Shown: positions 35,768-47,815 of the stretch, piece by piece | Position numbering within the stretch: position 1 is the stretch's first letter | How the letters are laid out: each line of letters opens with the position of its first letter | NCBI RefSeq assembly: GCF_000764305.2 | Contig: NW_025942347.1 | Coordinates: forward strand, 62,001 to 126,000 | DNA length: 64,000 nucleotides | Direction of reading: 5' to 3' | From: Hyalella azteca | Taxonomy: Eukaryota > Arthropoda > Malacostraca > Amphipoda > Hyalellidae | Program-made: the position numbers and the translations under genes | Notes under the pieces: generated by a model | What the model was told of the DNA's origin: nothing | Database searches by the model: none | What the model saw: the letters and a program-made list of their open reading frames with translations, nothing else

Positions 35768-38323
35768 GTGAGAGTTTTCGGTATTTATTTGAACGAGGTA
35801 TGTAGGCATCCGTTGCCAGTATTCTAGTAAATGCTTAATACATACATGATGGTGGCGTGAAATCTATTTATGAATTATTGTACATATAAATAACGGATGT
35901 GAATAACTGAATTACTTCACTCTTTCCTTGTATAAATTTTTTTAATACAGCTTTATTCTAGCAAAACCCTGCTTAAAAACTGTTAAGATTCAGGTTCGAA
36001 TTAAAGGTATCGTAAATTTTTTAACAGCTCATAATCGATAAAGACATGATGGGTACAGGGACTACATTATCTATACAGCAGATCGGCTAGCAAAATAAGA
36101 GTACATAAGAATTTTCTAAGCAACCTGAAAATAGTAGTGAAGCAAAATTGGAAAACTTTTAACATTTTCAAACAAATAATTAGATCGTATTAATTATATA
36201 ATAATTGGAGAATTACAGTATAAAAACTATACTATAATATAATATCGTTTTAGAACACAACAACAGGAGATCGAAAACTTACCTGAAACGGCACTGAATT
36301 GCAAGTGTGCGCGTATTTTACCAAAACATACCCACAATAAAAGCAGCTAAGGTAATCGTCACAATAAAATTATCAATTGCAAAATAATTAGTATTAATTT
36401 CAGTACAATACATGAGAATATTGCACTATAAAAATCAAAACCAACCAGGTAATAAACAGTCGATGCAAGAAGATATTGACACCGCCCCCGCAATGTCGTA
36501 GCCATGCTCAGATGACGCAATACAAGTTGCATCAGATTCCACGGAATACATAGAGCAGGCGAGCACAAAACGTTCCCCATCACGTCATGTAAAACATAGC
36601 ACCTGTTTCAGGCCGACGATATGTTAACAGTAGGTAATATATTGTTTTAATTACATACCTGTTACTTTATAGTTAAGCGATGATGATGACCTATTTTAAA
36701 TATATAAAAAGTCCGGTATAAGACATTGGGCTCAATTTTCAATCCTTTAAAGTAACGCAAAAACTTGCCTTAACTGAAGTGGTATAATGGGACTAACTAC
36801 ATCGGCAAGATTTAAGCTTCAATTTGAAAACTGCAAAACACATTGATGAAAAATTTCTAAAATCATCGAAGCATAATCGTCGAACGATGAGCAATGTGAA
36901 TAAGATATTTAATATAATGAATAACATACTATCAAGAGTGATAATGAGCTGCTGTTGCTAAAATGTGTTTCGTCATTATTTGTTAATGAAATTAATTTTC
37001 TAACATCAATTTCTTAGAAAAAACATAAGTATATTTTTTAGTTGCCTGCCATGCTTCTGGATGTTCAATTTTTGCTCCCCGCACAACTCAGTGATTAGAG
37101 CTCGGTAGACTTCCTTCATATTTTTGGAAAGTAATTTTTAATTTTTTAACGAAATAAAGAACAGTCAGCTATCATTCATCATAGGAAATAAATAGAAATT
37201 TTGAAAGTTAAGAGGTCATATTGTAGTTTATATATCAGTAAAGTTGATAATAATCTCGCAAAATTCTTGCAAAAATGATAATTTCGCAGGAAATAATCAT
37301 AAATTTGTAAATAAGTATAGATTTAAAAGTCAACTTAGGATATCCACATGTTTTAGGTCAATATCGTTCTTGAAATCTCACACCGAGCTAGAGAAACCCT
37401 GTGGCTCATCACCAGTAATGTTGTGAATAACCGCGCATACCGACGCCAAATATATTTTAGGCTTGTAATCTCTACGAAACAAAACCTTTATGAAAAGTGC
37501 GCATTAGTTGGAGACTCTCGAACATTACCAAACGTCCTTGCACGGTTCCTAACGAAGCCATGCTTCTCTAAGGGATTTGCATGATGCAATAGCATTTCCT
37601 TCTGGGCATAAGCCTGATCCGCCCCCCGTTTGCTTTCCAGCCTTAAAACAGGCAGCGACATCGCAGTCCTTAATGAGGAGACGAGGAACGCCAAGCCTGA
37701 GCATGAAACATGGAAGTAAAAGCGGAGCTGTTGGTGCGTGAAAGTTTCTGCCTTATCCATAGGATTGATGCATTTGAGCTGATGGATGTTCTGTACTACT
37801 TTGCCTTACAAGACACGCTTGACACGTTGGCAGTGAACTTACGGATTGTTGAAATATTTTGAAACGGAGGACTGAGTCATAGCACGATATGGTTAAGGAA
37901 ATAATTATATTAAGTGCGATCATTCTAATTGTTTTAATGCTAACGCATCATCATTGATTCATGCAATTAGAGCTTCACGAGCCACTATTTATTGAAATGA
38001 AAGGATTAGGTGGTGATTAATGGGGAATTGAGAGTTTAAAAAATTCAATAGATAATGCCATTAGTCATCACCGTTTATAAACTGGGTCGTAAGCCTCAGT
38101 CAAAAGTAGAATAATTCAGAGAAATTTAAAGTTGTCAAATGTGTATTTATAAAAGCAAAGGGCATAATTAACGAATGGGATTTGTTTCAATATTAAGGCC
38201 ACTATATGGCATGTAATTATGATCGTGACCCAGTGAAACCTTCCACCCGACCTTCCTCCTCTGTCGATAATAACCTAGCGTGCCTTATTCATAAAGATCT
38301 TGCATCCATACATGGAGACAAAA
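35768..38323. other. No supportable gene
   Basis: AT-rich, with a GC-richer patch at 37490-37760 holding a 90-codon minus-strand frame without recognisable features or splice borders. Confidence 0.5.
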
Positions 38324-38383
38324 CTTTTCTCGCCTGCCCTTCACAGGCGAGAAAAGCAACAGTTGGGGCGTCTGCCCCAACTG
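38324..38383. repeat. Two adjacent perfect hairpins
   Basis: The first hairpin pairs CTTTTCTCGCCTG (38324-38336) with 38344-38356 around a 7-nt loop. After three bases, a second pairs CAGTTGGGGC (38360-38369) with 38374-38383 around GTCT. Both are GC-rich and mismatch-free in AT-rich DNA. No coding context was found. Confidence 0.92.
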
Positions 38384-38444
38384 CTGTAATCATCGCCTTT
38401 TATCATTATTATTATAAAAACACTTCTCTTTAACTTCACTTCTT

Positions 38445-38467
38445 GTTGGTCTGTTTGTCTGTCTGCT
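38445..38467. repeat. TCTG simple-repeat tract
   Basis: GGTCTGTTTGTCTGTCTGCT is a short tetranucleotide tract, possibly the start of a dispersed element whose extent I cannot define from one copy. Confidence 0.6.
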
Positions 38468-41400
38468 ACAAATCTTGTAATCGAAATTTAATACACTTCT
38501 ACTTTTCCTACCGATCTGAAATTTTGCACACTTGCGTAAAGTTGGAGGCAATGCATGAATCAATTGACAGAATAAATAATTTTGAAAAATTTTTATATAT
38601 TAAAAAAATTGAAAATGAATTTTTTTAATATCCGAAAATGAAATTAGAAATTCATTGTACATCTGTAACATGGAAACACTGGATTCTTTAGAAGTGTTGT
38701 CTTTAAAAATATATTTTTCATGTATTATTCTTTTCGTGACGCCATTCATTTGATGGAACGCCAACCGTACAGTACCAATGTAGTAAACACTTCGTTTTCA
38801 GAGTTAAATACAAATTTATCGTAAATTAATTTGCAATAAATTTTAAAAATTCAGAGTTAAATACAAGTACGTTTTTATTTCGGATACCAATAAATTGATT
38901 GTATTAATAATTCTAATGATATAGCAATGCTTGAAAAATTTACAAAAGATCCCTCGGCTCTTGGAGACTTGATTAAAAAAGGAATTAAAAGGAATTAAAA
39001 TTTACGTGAAAATAACCAATTTGCTAGTTCAAGCGCCGATTATTAACTGCAAGACACTGATAATTATTATTAAAGAAAATATTCAAGATGAAGAACAACT
39101 TTAAAGTACTTTCACTTCGTAAGAATTGCTTCCTATTGATAGCAAAAGTTTTTTCAAGACGGAAGTTCTTACAGCCTTTAGAAGTGTGATCAAATGACCT
39201 CCAATTGTTGCTGAAAAAGACACTTCGCTTTACCATCCGAAAGCTTCTACCATAGAGTGTGCCATTCTGAAAGAGATCCTCTTACAACAAGTTATTGTTT
39301 AGAAAATCAACGGTTGAACAATATCACTTGAACGTTCTCATCCTTTGTGAGAAAAAAAATTCTTGCAATTTTTAAGTGATTCGTTTGCGAAGACGAACTA
39401 CCTTTCCCTGAAACTAAAGCTAAATTCGACAGCTCATGCATTCGGAAAACATTATAAGGTAATTTGATCCAATCCTATTTTAAGCACAATTAGAATTGAA
39501 TAAGTAAAGATCTGTAATATTTTTCATCTTTAATATTATAAATATAATCAATCAGTACAAAGTACAATTGAAGCGAAACATCAAATGAGCAAGTTTGAAT
39601 AAAGTGTGATCAAAATTCTTCAATTGGATTGCAATCAAAATTCTATAGATCATTTTTGTATGGTTCTGACGTGAAATCAAATTTATCAAATGAAATTTCG
39701 ATAGCAACCAAGTAACTAATCCGAACAGCGACTTCATTTTTGCTCTGAAGATCACGGGACTCTTCATAATTTAATTTTGTAATTTAACAACAACAATTCA
39801 AATGATTCATTAGACAAATAACAATTAATGCAAAGCTTGAAATGATTTAAATTACTGTAGTAATATCCAACTGTTCAAGAAATGATAGCATCCAACGGAC
39901 AAGCACAAACGCTATTAAATTTCTAGCTCAATATTAATTTTTTTTATAGAATATTAGGTAATTTCACGTAGAATTACATAAAAACAAATATGCAATATTT
40001 ATAAAAGTTACAATCGTCTCATATATTTTTTAATTTGTGTTATCCTGTGTTATTTCAAACCTTTTCAATAACATCATTTTCAAAAACACTTCAAACACTT
40101 TCAATGCAATCCACCCTCGTGCTTTCATACTGACCGATTGCACAAGATATTTTCCCATGAATGTGGCCTGTTGTTCACAATGTTCCCTATTTGCTGGCCA
40201 AATTCTTCCCACGCACTGTGATACTTCCCACAAACGAAGTGATTTTTCCCATAGCTACTTGAACGGGAAGGGCCAGTCCAGGTAGACATGCCGGAAACAC
40301 TATGACGACATCGATGTGGGAGATTCCTTATGCTTTTAGTTCTTCCGCTCCCTCTCTTTCATCCTCAAATGTAGGCGAACTTTATTTATCATATACTAAA
40401 AAATAAAGGTAATCAAGTCTATCTTCGACTGTTGATATGATTTTTTATTACAATTATTTTGACAATTATCAACTGGATACTTAGAAGTAACTGCCTCGAA
40501 ATTATTAACTATCATGTCGCATGCGAATTGTGGTCGTATATGTAGGACGAGTTCGTAGTTCAACAAACAGTAATTATGAGTCAATTTTCAGGACGTGTGA
40601 TCCATTCGAATCTTTTGGAATCATGTGCAAAGAATTAATCGCTGAATGCAAACGAAGGATTACTTCGCAAAAAAAAATCATCCTAAATTTTAATTGATGC
40701 GATAACGAATTATATGAATTGCCTCGAACCAATCCGCATAAGTCCTAGAATTAAATTTATTATCATTTTGAAAACATATGTAAGATTCGGACGGGATTGA
40801 GAGCTCCGATTTTACTCAAAATTGCATAAATTAAATATTTGAACTAAAATTAGGATTAAAATGTTGCAAATCATTTGAAAATGTATATATGCTGAAATTA
40901 AGATAGGCTAAGTTATTTATATTAATTAAATTGAATTTATGCGTCGATTTAATAATAATACCTACAAAATTTAAAAATTCAAAGCGCCATGCCTCGTGCT
41001 CCACTGAAAATAAATCCGGGCTCCCGAAGTCGACAGTATTACATCATCCTTGCCTTCAAGCCGCTTGAATAATTTCTATCAATACATTGAATGTTTTATA
41101 ATAATTTTCTGAAGCATGAATGTAGAAGTGGTGATATTTAGATGGTGGAAGAATTCCAGTAGCGTAATTTTTCTTTGTTCATCTGAGAATCAAAAGCCAT
41201 ATTACGTCTCATTTATCAGTGCAAAATAACGAAAATGAAGCGAAGTCACCTCGTGAAGAGAAGTTTTCCACGTTTGTTTAATAATTTTACTTATTTTTAA
41301 CTTTTCGGCTCAGAATTTAAGAATTTTATGCCATCAAAACATTCCGAAAGTTCTCATCATAATCGCCTTAATTTACACTCTCATCTTGTGAGTTTTAGGA

Positions 41401-42570
41401 GGAGAACAGAGGACTATAGAATAGTCGCCCGACTATAAAATAGTCGAGCATCAAACCTGTCTCGTTTTCTAAATTTGCTATCAGAGAAATTATTAGAAGG
41501 ATCAACTATAGAAAACTTCCCCTATGTCTCAAAAATTTGTAATCGTCTCATCAGCATGCGATTTTTTGCAACATTCAGAAGGGTACACGAAATGCATCTG
41601 AAAGTTTACCAAATAAATAGTATAAATTCATATATTTTATTCTGATAATCGTATTTGATTAGCCTTATTTATAGTACATTCCTATGGTCAGAACGGTTAT
41701 TTGAGTGGCAATAACGAAAGAAACTTTTCGGATTGATTGCCAACTACTGAAGTAGTGACTTTGGCAGTAAATAGGCGAAATTAGATGTTATACATTTTTT
41801 TAAATTATATTTTTACGTTTTTAAAGCTATCTTTGAGAAATTCATAATCTGGCATCAACGTAGACAAAACTAGAGTATAACTATAACATATTGCACCATC
41901 CACCGCAAAGAGTAGGAAAATGAGATTATAGTTTATAATGCGAAAATTTCTGTCGTTTTATAGTTAAAATTAAACTCATCTATAGCGAGTAAAGCTCCGA
42001 TCAAATAACTCTGATATTTTTTCTTGATTCGATTTATTCAGCACTGATGGGTACACTGAGTCAAATGTAATCACGAGGAGTGAGAAATCGGAGAAATTTT
42101 CAGTCTTTATAATAAGATATACGGTGTATTTAAGTAATTATATTTATTGTAATGATCTAGTTATTAATATTTTGCTGATGAAACAAAAAAGTTTCAGAAA
42201 ACCATGATTAGTTCCAGCTCTGTAACTGCAATCGCTATTACTAGCAAGACGGCGCGATGTTTGTTCGGAAAATATTTCTTAACATTAATCCTGGAGGTTA
42301 GAGCTCCTTGGAACTGGATCAGTAATGAGGAACGATGACACCGTGTTGGAAAGTGAAGAAGATACGGGATAATTAGAAGCAAAAACCACGTGCGCGATAA
42401 GCGTGACGGCAATGCAAATAATGAGCGGCGAGTGTGATATAAATAATAACTCTACTGAAGACCTTCACCTCCTTCATAATACAAGAGCTTCTGTTGCGTC
42501 AACGTCACAGTTGCGTGACTGACGCTCTCGTTCTCAGCGAATACTTTATACATAAAAAATATGACTCAGA
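38468..42570. other. No supportable gene
   Basis: Mostly AT-rich sequence with scattered chance frames of 60-80 codons. A short near-tandem motif, GACTATA(G/A)AATAGTCG, appears twice around 41412-41450. Confidence 0.5.
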
Positions 42571-42586
42571 ACTCACTGCAGTGAGT
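42571..42586. repeat. Perfect 16-bp palindrome
   Basis: ACTCACTGCAGTGAGT is fully self-complementary and lies just outside the foldback element that starts at 42595. Confidence 0.85.
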
Positions 42587-42594
42587 GACAGAAA

Positions 42595-42710
42595 GCGCAT
42601 TTTCTCGTCGACAAAAACTTGAGGTCACGGACAGACGGACAGACAGACAGACGGACGGACGGACATGGCGAGCACAATGGTGCATTTTTTCCATAAATGA
42701 GAAAATGCGC
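42595..42710. mobile_element. Short foldback (MITE-like) element with GGAC/GACA core, copy 1
   Basis: Terminal inverted repeats GCGCATTTTCTC (42595-42606) and GAGAAAATGCGC (42699-42710) flank about 90 bp. The interior contains GGTCACGGAC, a GACA/GGAC tetranucleotide tract, then ATGGCGAGCACAATGGTGCA and TTTTTTCCATAAATGA. The same sequence appears inverted at 63925-64000, so this is a dispersed family. It has no coding capacity and would be non-autonomous. No target-site duplication is obvious. Confidence 0.75.
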
Positions 42711-44060
42711 TAAAAACCGACGATTCGAGTTTGTCATTGGGATTTTTCTGACATATTGCGGGCATATTCTGTGTTATGTCATGGAAGTTTGAAGTTTGCT
42801 GCATAAAAGTCCGAAAACTTGCATAGTTTAAGAACAAATAGAAAACGCATCCAAACTCAAATATTAAATGTAATTTCAAACCCTCATTTATGACTTCTTT
42901 AAACCTTGATTCTGGATAAATATTTATATTGAATATTTTGCTGCAAATTTGTAAATACTTTTCGTCCATTTCCGTGCTAATTTGATTATTTTTGAATAAC
43001 TTAATTAGATTTCATTAGTTTATTAATTAATTTAACTAAATGTTATGACGTGAAGAAGAAGTCATTCCGTAATTCTATCAATTACTTAGTAAAATGAGGC
43101 CGAATTGATCACAATTCTTTTCTACTTTTTGTCATTGCTAACTCATCATGTGCAGGTTTTGCTATGCAACAAAAAACAGTATCTCAAATTAAATCGATGT
43201 TTTTTAATATTACTTGTCACATTCCTGTTATTATTACTTGTCATGATTCCTGTTATAAAGATCTGTGTCACTGCTTCAATATTAGTGAAAGTTTTCGAGT
43301 TGAAATCCCGATTAAAGACGCACCGGACTATCAGTGAGAAGTGACACAACCGCAGTAAAATCCTTGAATATTTTTGAGTTGAAATCCCATGTGTAGTGAC
43401 ATTCTTCACTGAACATGGAAGCTATTTAGCTTGAACAATATTGGGTGCTTCAAGTGAAAATTTTTTTGGGAAAATGAGACTTCTCTGACTTTTATCTGTT
43501 TGTATTGTGAAACGGTTTGATTTGATATTTTTGAGCAACATCCATGAAGGTGAAGTACGCATTGCAACATGTAAAGCGTTTATAAGTCACACCAATTTTT
43601 TCGATCAAACATATCAATTATTTATAGGCGTGTTTTCAACACACAAATTACCATTAAACATTGGCACTACTTTTAAATGTGAGATGACATAATCGAATTT
43701 AATTTTAAATACGTGATATGCTACATGGATTCTTTGTAGGTATGTGTGCAGCATGTAGCCGGATGGATTACAGGATTAGAAATAAATAAAAATTACTTTT
43801 AATTTGGCATGCGCATATTTGTGCTCAAAATTTCGATTCTACTTAAAATGCTGGAAATTGTTTTTATCTGTGGCTATTTGCAATTTCGCAATCGAATCTC
43901 TATACTAGATTATTTCAAGAAACAGCAGGACACTATACTATGTCTACTATACACGATGTTAATTTCCCTAATTGTACAGAAATGAAATTTAATTATGATA
44001 AAGTATTCTGATTTTCCGTTAATTTACAGACCCAGAGCATTTAACTTTATTTCAGACAAA
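42711..44060. other. No supportable gene; small duplications
   Basis: Contains a tandem pair at about 43209-43255 (ATTACTTGTCA..ATTCCTGTTAT twice) and two copies of TTGAGTTGAAATCCC-like sequence at about 43296 and 43373. Open frames at 42625-42969 and 43105-43409 run through these and through the foldback element and look incidental. Confidence 0.5.
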
Positions 44061-44640
44061 ATTTAAGCTATTTTTCACAATTAACTTTTTCGCAAAAAAA
44101 TTTCTCTCGTAAATTTCAATCTACACATGAATAAAACAAAAATCACTGAAAACTGGAAACTTAGTGTGAATTATGTAACTAACGGATCAATAATTAGGTA
44201 AAACGCTTATGGATTAACGGTTTAATTGTTCACTAAAACTATTTGAAACCGGCCAACACTTGAAGCTGTTACACCGCCCGCGGTTTGCCCGAGTCGATCA
44301 ACCCCTGATGTTGCATGAGAAAGCTACCGTGCGCTCCCGTATTGAGAGCATCGAAACTCAAGCAGGATTCGCAGTACTAAAAACTTTCATTCATAAAGGG
44401 AGATGAGGCGCTCCAATAAAAAAAATTAACTCATTCACTACATTGACTGATAAATCGCTTCATCTGAGTATTCATCACCTGGTGAAGTACGTACTCACGC
44501 ATTCGTTCGCTCCGACAAATTATTTATTACCGCCTAAAGCGAACAATTTAAGCTATTTTCACGATTAACTTCATTCGAAAAAAAAACCTTCTCTCGAAAA
44601 TTTCAATCTACGCCTAGATAAAACAATAATCTCCGAAATA
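44061..44640. repeat. Diverged direct duplication, offset about 485 bp
   Basis: The block 44061-44150 (ATTTAAGCTATTTTTCACAA then TTAACTT, then CTCTCG.AAATTTCAATCTAC and AAAACAA.AATC) recurs at about 44546-44640 with many substitutions. Confidence 0.78.
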
Positions 44641-45077
44641 GAAATAAAACTGTGCTGTGATTCAACTGAGTCAATGATGAATGTTGCATCAAGAACAATG
44701 CATACGTGTATGCTTTTCTTTAAGCACAAAAACAAAAGCTAAAATTAGCCTTTTTTAAAATTGAATAGACTAAAAGTTCGCACGAATTGCATTATACTAA
44801 GTAAGCCGATTCTCATCTGCAATAACAAATAAATATAGCTAAACGATTGACAGGATGTTGAAAATAATTTTTTAAATCCTCTTAAATTCTGAGTTGCAGC
44901 TTTCCCAATTGAGGATTGCAATATTTTTTAAAACATATCATTAAACATAAAACATAAACATATCTATAGTTATATCTGTTTTTAAACAACTCATCATTAA
45001 TCGTATTCATGTTGAATGCGATTGTAACAGTTACATGAGATCTAGATAAATAAAAATTATCACATTTACGAACGTAC

Positions 45078-45129
45078 CCTTCGGGCTTTCAGCCGGTCAT
45101 GGATGGCGCCTCCAGGGCAGATTTCTCAC
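45078..45129 (-). other. Possible minus-strand exon, UTR or terminal coding
   Basis: On the minus strand a good acceptor (TTCTGTTTCCAAACAG, AG at 45131-45130) is followed by a 52-nt GC-rich segment ending at AAGG|GTACGT (intron from 45077). All three frames contain a stop. One reads EKSALEAPSMTG then TGA. It could therefore be a 5' UTR exon with a short upstream frame (ATG ACC GGC TGA), a terminal exon, or no exon at all. Confidence 0.25.
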
Positions 45130-46058
45130 CTGTTTGGAAACAGAATTATGAATAATGTTGTTCTGTAAAATTTGTTCTTAATCGAAGTTTTCTACACGCG
45201 GTATTATCCCAGATTCCACTGCGTGGTTTCTAGTAAACAATACAAGTTCACATGTTTCTTCGACTGATACTAGTGATGAATTGATGTCCTAAAATATATG
45301 CAGCCAGAGCAATTAAAAAATCTTTTACGATAAATATTGAAGATTTTTTAATGATAAGGACACTGTTTCAATGGGAAAAATTCGCGAATAATCGTAATTG
45401 TTTTAGCTCGCAACTCGTGCAGATCTTGAGAACAAGTGCATGCACTAGATACGAATCGTAGGTAGCAGCACTTGATAGCAGAGTGAATGTGCTGCATGTA
45501 CTGCACCAGATTCAAATCGTACGTTGCAGCATGCGGGAGCACAGAAGCATTAAGCAAAGACATGCAAGTTACATGTTTCAAAACTGGACACAATATATGT
45601 ATGTGCGTGACGAACACGCATATATTTATATATATGTAGGTATAGACTGAGATCCTCCTAACAACCAAACAGAAACCTGTCTACTACAATGTTATCAGCT
45701 GAATAAATATCAGGAGGTTAACTTAAAGTAGTCAGTCACTGCTCTTCATTAGCTGTTTGAAAATAATATTTCGCTAAAAATAATAGAAGGCATAATTTTA
45801 TCGACTTTGACAGCATATATAGCTCCCTAAAACCTGTCCTCAAACAATAATTCATGTTACATATACACGCATAATTGGATAAAAATCAAATGAATGAAAT
45901 CGTCCAATAAACTCATAGTTTTCGATTCTAATGAAGAACTACAACACTTTCTATCCTGTCATCCTGATTCTGGACTTTTTTGTCCAGGCACAAACAAAGA
46001 ACGGCGTGCTTGCTTGAGCGAATAAAGCCCCATTAAAAATGTAGTGCAGGCAACTCAC

Positions 46059-46273
46059 GCCCGCCATATTGCACGACTGAGGAGCAAATAACGTGTTTTC
46101 TCCTCGCTTTCTGAACCGTTATGCGCGTTCAGCTTTCGCACTATAACGCTGGACAGACATCGGCGAGGACGCCAGGAGAAAAGCTTCACCAGCTGCCGCG
46201 GGGAAACCAAAGGCGAGATTATTTTTGTAGCGATGATTGAGGACGCGCGCGAAGATGAAGAACTTGAATTCAT
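46059..46273 (-). CDS. Possible minus-strand 5' exon in a GC-rich island
   Basis: An ATG at 46273 opens 71 codons that run into a consensus donor, GCGGGC|GTGAGT (intron from 46058), leaving two bases. The peptide begins MNSSSSSSRASS, is basic and Ser-rich, and contains KLFSWRPRRCLSSVIVRKL. The segment is clearly GC-richer and CpG-richer than its flanks, as a first exon may be. It cannot read through into 45078-45129 without a stop. It might be a 5' UTR exon of the leftward membrane-protein gene or an unrelated start. No family is recognised. Confidence 0.28.
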
Positions 46274-47102
46274 CGATCATGGATGCTGGTGCCGTGATTA
46301 GGAAGATGTTATTTGACGGAAGGAATAATAATGCATTGGGAAGAACTAAACTGGATTAAAGTTTTATGATGAGGTGACGTCCATATAAAAAATGCTTCAA
46401 GCGATGTAAAAAATGTTAACTACATCAAATACCTTTATAATTTACATTACTTAAGCAGGGTTTAGATTGTTGGGTATATAAAGCCTCGAATTTCGGAAGC
46501 CTTATTCGTCATAAGCATTATTGGTGCTAAAATGAAAGGCATTATCTAGAGATAAATTTAATTTTATGGATAATAATTTGATTTTCTTAAATTGATATCA
46601 GCATAAAATTCGTGTGATGAATACGAACATCATTCAAAAATGTTTTTCGTACTTTCAATACCAAAATATATTAAAGGTAATTTACAAACAACAATCATAT
46701 GATTGCAAGCTATCTTGGTGTTTGGTCATCATACTTTGATAATCCATTTGCTTGGCATTATTTGAGAGGATGCTTGGAACATCCGAGTTCCGCAATTCCA
46801 AACTGACACTAATTCATTCTGCTTCCGTGCAATGCGTTTGTTGACATTTAGAATTCATGGAATGAATTCGTTCAATTCATAAAATGTGGCATGACGAATT
46901 TTTTGGTCCTGTGAAGGAAATATTCATTCATCCGGAAATTACATCAGCTAGGGTTGTGGATCGTTTCATACGATGTACTATAAACACAACATTGAATATA
47001 CTTAATATACGTTATACCTATATTTCAAGTAGACTGGACCGCTTGCCTTAGCCAAGAGGCTCTAAAATAGGGAACAGCCGGACTGTGTTACCAACAGGTG
47101 GC

Positions 47103-47112
47103 TATATATAAG
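47103..47112 (+). promoter_or_regulatory. TATA-box-like sequence
   Basis: TATATATAAG sits in a locally GC-richer context about 100 bp upstream of an ATG in strong start context (47212). No initiator motif is clear at the expected distance of about 30 bp, so this is weak. Confidence 0.25.
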
Positions 47113-47211
47113 ACGCAGCAAATAGCCAGAACCTATACATTCAAAAAAATTTAATAGATCGTATGTTCACGAACCAATCATTGAAAGCCTTTCAAGCAAA
47201 ATCCACCAATC

Positions 47212-47262
47212 ATGGACAGGAAAATAGAACGAAAGTACTTACGTTCACTTAGCGACTTTTGA
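47212..47262 (+). CDS. Very short ORF, 16 codons, in strong start context
   Basis: AATCATGGAC has A at -3 and G at +4. The frame reads MDRKIERKYLRSLSDF and then TGA. It follows a TATA-like box by about 100 bp. Peptides this short occur by chance everywhere, and only its context makes it worth listing. Confidence 0.15.
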   Translation: MDRKIERKYLRSLSDF

Positions 47263-47544
47263 AAGCATGCATGCCCCAGAACTTAGAGTTCAACTGAGAT
47301 CTTCTACTTGATTATTATTATGGAAATTTCATCTTCCGTGCAATACGGGTTTATTCTACTTTGGAATATAATAAAAAAGTGTCAGTATTGAAATTTGATT
47401 TTCTGATTTTAAAACAAAGTTACCTGCTTTTCTTTATAACGTATATATACAAGATTTGTGGGAAGCAATCAAAACAACCAGAGATTTTTTCGTTTTTAAC
47501 TGGTTTTTGAATACTTTAACCATAAAAATGCTGCACGATAAAAT

Positions 47545-47815
47545 AGTTTTTTCTGTTACAATCGAGGTCAAGAAACAAGAAACCGGAAAATATTTTCTTA
47601 CATAAATGTGATCTTATATTCTTCGAAATTGCAACGTTAATTAAGGAATTGACTTTTTTCCCTTTATAAATTATTATTTTCTTTTCTAGTTTATTTATTC
47701 TTTTTATGTTACAATCAAGGTTAAGATACACGAAACGGAAAAGATACTTTATTAAATAAACATGTTAATATATGTTGAAACTTTTTTGCACTAATAAAGG
47801 AATTAACTATTTCCG
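47545..47815. repeat. Diverged tandem duplication, offset about 153 bp
   Basis: TGTTACAATCGAGGTCAAGA (about 47552) resembles TGTTACAATCAAGGTTAAGA (about 47706). Both are followed by CGAAAC/AGAAACCGGAAAA and, later, a TTAA.GGAATT.ACT.TTTCC motif. The copies are old. Confidence 0.75.

Noticed and set aside
35970..36010. GGTTCGAATT resembling a tRNA T-loop
   Set aside because: The flanking bases do not form the T-stem and no acceptor stem or anticodon arm can be drawn.
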